NCBI GenBank assembly: GCA_019637645.1
Contig: JAHBVH010000067.1
Span: 1 to 46,700, forward strand
Reading direction: 5' to 3'
Source of the DNA: Caldilineaceae bacterium
GTDB lineage: Bacteria > Chloroflexota > Anaerolineae > Caldilineales > Caldilineaceae
Length of the DNA: 46,700 nucleotides
Shown here piece after piece: positions 43,346 through 46,700 of this stretch (positions are counted from its first letter, which is position 1; each line of letters opens with the position of its first letter). A program made the translations under genes and the position numbers. The notes under the pieces are model-generated. The model ran no database searches. It saw only the letters and a list, made by a program, of their open reading frames with translations, and was not told the DNA's origin.

Positions 43346-44686
43346 TTAGGCCGTGACCGCGGCGATCGACTCACCCACGATTTGCAGCACTTGGTCGATC
43401 TCCTCGGCGTTGATCATGATCGGGGGCGCAAAGGCAAGGGTGTCGCCAATGGCGCGGGTGAAGAGCCCTCGCTCGACGCAGGCTTTGCGGACTTTCTCAC
43501 CGAGGTTGGCCGGTGCTTTGGTGGTTCGGTCGGCGACAAATTCGATGGCGCACATGAGCCCCATGCCGCGGACATTGCCAATCACTTCAAATTCTTCGGC
43601 GAGCGCGTGCAAGCCATCGAGCAGCCGTTGGCCCATTTGTCCGGCGTTGCTGACCATACCTTCGTTGGCGATGATATCCAAATTAGCCAAGGCAACCGCA
43701 CAGCAGGTGGGGTGGCCGGAATAGGTGTAGGCGTGCATCCACCGTTCATTGGCAGGCGCATTCATAATCACCTCGCGGATCTCATCCGAGATCTGGATTC
43801 CCCCCAAGGGGAGGTAACCGCTCGTGATCCCTTTGGCAAAGGACATAATATCGGGCTGGATGCCCCAGCGATTGAGGGCAAACCATTCACCTGTGCGGCC
43901 AAAGCCGGTGATCACTTCGTCGGCAATCAAAAGCACTTCGTACTGATCACAGATGGCGCGGATGAGGGGGAAGTAGTCATCGGGCGGCACAATGACGCCC
44001 CCGGCTCCTTGTACGGGCTCGGCAATAAAGGCTCCTACCGTATCCGGTCCTTCGCGCAAGATCGCTTCTTCTAACGCGCGGGCCGCGGCTTGACCAATGG
44101 TTTCCCCTTCCTTGACATCGCCGGCAAAGCGATAGGGATAGGGGGCTGGAATATGCAAAAAGTTGGGGACGCGCGGCTCAAACATGGGCCAGTAGACACT
44201 GAGTCCGGTCGCGCTCATGGCCGCTAACGTGATCCCATGATAGGCGTTGGTGCGCGCAATGACCTTGACCTTGTTCGGTTTGCCCTTGCGCTTCCAATAG
44301 TGGCGGACGGTCTTAAACGCACTCTCGTTCGATTCGGCCCCACCCGAGGTGAAGAAAGTGGTGTTGAGGCTGGGATAGGCAAAGCCCGCCAACCGTTCGG
44401 CAAGCCGAATGGCTGGTACGTTGGCCGAGCCTGCATAGTTCGAACAGTAGGCCAAGGTCGCCATCTGTTCGCGCGCCGCATCGGCCAATTCGGCGCGGCC
44501 ATGCCCGATCAACACATTCCAGAGGCCAGCCAAGCCGTCGATCACTTCCTTGCCATCCACCGTCCGCATCCACACCCCATGCCCTGATTCGAAGATCAAC
44601 GCACTGCTGTCGTGTGCCGAGGGGTGATGGAGCGGATGCAGCAGATATGCCTGATCCTGTTCTACCAAACTGGTATAAGTTGTCAT
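43346..44686 (-). CDS. Class III PLP-dependent aminotransferase
   Basis: Omega-amino acid:pyruvate-type aminotransferase of 446 residues. The PLP lysine is Lys about 283 (SFAKGITSGY), the PLP-phosphate segment is FTSGGAESNE, and IADEVITGFGRTG contains the Asp that pairs with the pyridine nitrogen. The family includes beta-alanine, putrescine and taurine aminotransferases. It starts 28 bp after an N-carbamoyl-amidohydrolase. That pairing is expected if beta-alanine or beta-aminoisobutyrate from pyrimidine breakdown is transaminated to a semialdehyde. A simple standalone transamination role is also possible. Confidence 0.92.
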   Translation of the reverse strand: MTTYTSLVEQDQAYLLHPLHHPSAHDSSALIFESGHGVWMRTVDGKEVIDGLAGLWNVLIGHGRAELADAAREQMATLAYCSNYAGSANVPAIRLAERLAGFAYPSLNTTFFTSGGAESNESAFKTVRHYWKRKGKPNKVKVIARTNAYHGITLAAMSATGLSVYWPMFEPRVPNFLHIPAPYPYRFAGDVKEGETIGQAAARALEEAILREGPDTVGAFIAEPVQGAGGVIVPPDDYFPLIRAICDQYEVLLIADEVITGFGRTGEWFALNRWGIQPDIMSFAKGITSGYLPLGGIQISDEIREVIMNAPANERWMHAYTYSGHPTCCAVALANLDIIANEGMVSNAGQMGQRLLDGLHALAEEFEVIGNVRGMGLMCAIEFVADRTTKAPANLGEKVRKACVERGLFTRAIGDTLAFAPPIMINAEEIDQVLQIVGESIAAVTA

Positions 44687-44714
44687 AAAATCTCCTCAAT
44701 TAGGCCATCATCAA

Positions 44715-45674
44715 TTACATATCAGTCGCGCGCGCCGGCGGCAAGACAACCCCAGTCTGTTGGGTGATCAAGCCATAGTGCTCAATCCGGCGGTGCGCTG
44801 CAAAATGAAAGAGGTGCTTTTTGTAGAGTGTCGCTTGATCCAAATCGCATTGGGCCGTCACCACCTCATCTTCTAAAGTCGTCGCCATGGCAACAATTTC
44901 ACCGGAAGGAGCAATGATGCAACTCTGCCCAATCTGCTTTACCCCTTCCTCTTCGCCTGCCTTGGCAACGCCGACGACCCACGTCGCATTTTGATAAGCA
45001 CCTGACTGCATGCAGAGCAAATTGTGAAAGTTCGCCAAGTGTTCATTGCTAGGGATAGGAGGGTAGTTAGCTGGGGTGTTATAGCCCAAGACCAGCAGCT
45101 CGATCCCTTGTAGCCCCAAGACGCGATAGGTTTCCGGCCAGCGCCGGTCATTGCAAATGCACATCCCTACAATGCCATCAAAGGCGCGCCAAACACGAAA
45201 GCCCAAGTTGCCAACATCAAAATAATACTTTTCCAGATTTTGGAACGGTTGATCCGGCTGTGGCTCCGACCAGCCGGGCAGATGGATCTTGCGGTACTTC
45301 CCCACAATTTCGCCCCGTTGGTCGACCAAAATGGCTGTGTTATAATGGCGCTTCTGGCCTTGCTCCCAGGTTAGCTCGGCATAGCCCAAATGAAAACCAA
45401 CGCCCAAGCGCGCCGCTTCGGCAAAGAGCGGCTTTGTCACGGCGTTGGGCATTTCCGTCTCAAAATAGCTATCAATTTCGGCGATGTCTGTCATATACCA
45501 ATGGGGGAAAAAGGCCGTCAGCGCGCACTCGGTAAAGACCACTAGTTGACAACCACGGGCATGGCCTTCGCGCAACAACGCAATCAATCGCTGCACAACC
45601 TGGTCGCGACTTTCCGTCCGGTGGACAGGCCCAAACTGAGCTGCCCCCACAATGACATTTCTCGCCATAACCAT
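44715..45674 (-). CDS. Nitrilase-superfamily N-carbamoyl amino acid amidohydrolase
   Basis: Cytoplasmic amidase of 319 residues that probably removes the carbamoyl group from N-carbamoyl-D-amino acids or N-carbamoyl-beta-alanine. The Glu-Lys-Cys triad is Glu49 (VFTECALT), Lys129 (KYRKIHLPG) and Cys174. The segment CNDRRWPE around the nucleophile is characteristic of D-carbamoylases rather than nitrilases. Two start ATGs lie 6 nt apart (45674, 45668), and both fit the GAGGGAAGGG purine tract. It is the first gene of a likely two-gene unit with the class III aminotransferase. Confidence 0.9.
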   Translation of the reverse strand: MVMARNVIVGAAQFGPVHRTESRDQVVQRLIALLREGHARGCQLVVFTECALTAFFPHWYMTDIAEIDSYFETEMPNAVTKPLFAEAARLGVGFHLGYAELTWEQGQKRHYNTAILVDQRGEIVGKYRKIHLPGWSEPQPDQPFQNLEKYYFDVGNLGFRVWRAFDGIVGMCICNDRRWPETYRVLGLQGIELLVLGYNTPANYPPIPSNEHLANFHNLLCMQSGAYQNATWVVGVAKAGEEEGVKQIGQSCIIAPSGEIVAMATTLEDEVVTAQCDLDQATLYKKHLFHFAAHRRIEHYGLITQQTGVVLPPARATDM

Positions 45675-45995
45675 CCCTTCCCTCGAGCAACCGTGCCTAT
45701 GGTGTGGGCTCCATCCCAGCGACTAATGGACAATGGACAAAAGACCGATGCCTTATTCCTTACCTGCCTATCGCTCCTGTAAGCATGCCTGCTCACAGAT
45801 ACTAACAGAAATGAAACGCTTGGGCAAATAGCGGCGGGATCTGCAACTTTTCTCGGGGCATTGCGTAAAGAATGATAGGAAGAGAATCCTCTGCGGAGTG
45901 TATCGATTGCCCCAGCGAGAGCATCCAAAAGGGCAATCTTTGTCAACTGTGGACTCTGGACGAGTAGTACGTAATAGGTAGTGAGTGAAGGTAAT
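45675..45995. other. Divergent intergenic region with short heptamer array
   Basis: Holds a three-unit heptamer array (TAATGGA, CAATGGA, CAAAAGA, 45724-45744) 50 bp upstream of the amidohydrolase start. No gene or clear promoter pair is visible in the rest. Confidence 0.5.
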
Positions 45996-46541
45996 ATGGA
46001 ACAACGTAATGACCCCTTCGGCCCATCGGAACCAACGGCCGCGGGAACGGGTGCTGAGCGCACCCCAATGGAACAGATGGCAGAAAGCGCGCGAGTGACC
46101 GCTAGCCAGGCCGCCAATTCGTTTCGGCGTGGTGAATTTTTAAACAACGCGGCAAGCGACCCCGATGCCAATGCTGATGATCGCCTGATCGCCCTGTTGG
46201 CTTATGCCACCCAAATCGTGATCCCATTGATCATGCCGGTGATCGTCTTGCTGAGTGAGAGTAGTAAAGTGCGTCCTTTCCAGCGCTATCATGCGGTGCA
46301 AAGCTTGGCCTTGACCTGTCTCTTTATTGCTCTGGGCGTAGGGGTGGGCATTGGCACCGCTATCTTACAGATTATCCCATTGGTGGGGCTCTTGGTGGGG
46401 CTGCTTGTCTTGTGCATGACGCCGATTGCCTACTTAATGTATGTCATCGCCCTGCTTTATTATGGCTACCAAGCCTATCAAGGCAAGCGCTTCGCGATTC
46501 CTGGCCTGACTGCTTTCTTGCGTGATCAAGGCTGGCTCTAA
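45996..46541 (+). CDS. DUF4870-like multi-pass membrane protein
   Basis: Protein of 181 residues. A hydrophilic N-terminal 60 residues rich in Pro, Glu, Ala and Asn are followed by about three membrane segments (about 68-88, 104-128, 130-160), a short hydrophilic turn and FAIPGLTAFLRDQGWL at the end. ALLAYATQIVIPLIMPVIVLL and FQRYHAVQSL resemble DUF4870 (Tic20-like) proteins, whose function is unknown. The ATG at 45996 has AAGG close upstream. A GTG at 45981 in the same frame is less likely. It is followed by tRNA-fMet with its own promoter. Confidence 0.75.
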   Translation: MEQRNDPFGPSEPTAAGTGAERTPMEQMAESARVTASQAANSFRRGEFLNNAASDPDANADDRLIALLAYATQIVIPLIMPVIVLLSESSKVRPFQRYHAVQSLALTCLFIALGVGVGIGTAILQIIPLVGLLVGLLVLCMTPIAYLMYVIALLYYGYQAYQGKRFAIPGLTAFLRDQGWL

Positions 46542-46602
46542 CCGTAGCTCATCATCAGCGTGCTGGCACAACCGCTTGATTTGCAATTGGAAGGAAGCTT
46601 AT

Positions 46603-46631
46603 TTGACGGAACGGTTTTGCCGTGCTATACT
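46603..46631 (+). promoter_or_regulatory. Promoter of tRNA-fMet
   Basis: TTGACG (46603-46608) and TATACT (46626-46631), 17-bp spacer, 12 bp before the tRNA 5 prime end. Confidence 0.88.
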
Positions 46632-46643
46632 AGCTTTTGTTGA

Positions 46644-46700
<57 letters not shown>

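Overview
The window looks like chromosomal DNA of a free-living Chloroflexota bacterium (moderate GC, probably filamentous and heterotrophic). The evidence is the style of its secreted proteins (extreme C-terminal Tyr/Phe-Leu-Pro tails), the DUF1800-DUF1501 pair, the fused homocysteine methyltransferase/MTHFR, and the pdxS-pdxT and infC-rpmI-rplT clusters. No 16S gene is present, so the phylum is an inference. There is no prophage, integrase, transposase or CRISPR array. The mobile-looking DNA is a family of short palindromic elements and heptamer tandem arrays between genes.

Layout. 1-2.0 kb: two small aldolases of the HpcH and DapA families. 2.3-4.9 kb: a secreted subtilase and an alpha/beta hydrolase. 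4.9-7.5 kb: a response regulator-adenylate cyclase divergent from a double-GAF protein. 7.7-11.7 kb: a 1307-residue subtilase with PA, CHRD and PKD-type domains. 12-16 kb: two secreted L,D-transpeptidases flanking a xylulokinase. 16.2-16.6 kb: a tRNA-Leu(UAA) gene split by a group I intron. 16.7-18 kb: a membrane-anchored helix-hairpin-helix protein coupled to a 45-residue membrane peptide. 18.3-21 kb: translation genes (SpoU methyltransferase, rplT, rpmI, infC). 21.2-22.8 kb: PLP synthase. 23-24.2 kb: a molybdopterin oxidoreductase and a MaoC hydratase. 24.4-27.5 kb: a promoter, structured leader and terminator followed by an SsuBAC-type sulfonate importer. 27.7-32 kb: a C25 (gingipain-like) peptidase and a PEP-CTERM-like protein. 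32.4-37.4 kb: DUF1800, DUF1501 and a third subtilase. 38-39 kb: an orphan MsmX/UgpC-type ATPase. 39.4-42.7 kb: pyrimidine nucleoside phosphorylase and the methionine/folate fusion. 42.7-45.7 kb: SpoU methyltransferase, class III aminotransferase and an N-carbamoyl-amidohydrolase. 46-46.7 kb: a membrane protein and the start of tRNA-fMet.

How the genes fit together. A large share of the window is export-directed: four peptidases, the Tat-exported DUF1800/1501 pair, two L,D-transpeptidases and a PEP-CTERM-like protein. This suits a scavenger of protein and biomass with an actively remodelled wall. The amidohydrolase-aminotransferase pair fits reductive pyrimidine or N-carbamoyl amino acid breakdown, and the nucleoside phosphorylase nearby could feed it. 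Most transcription units are bounded by strong hairpin terminators.

The signals most worth following are the tRNA-Leu group I intron, the shared C-terminal LP tails on five exported proteins, the structured RNA in front of the sulfonate importer, the probable ATA start of infC, and heptamer arrays that begin exactly at stop codons.
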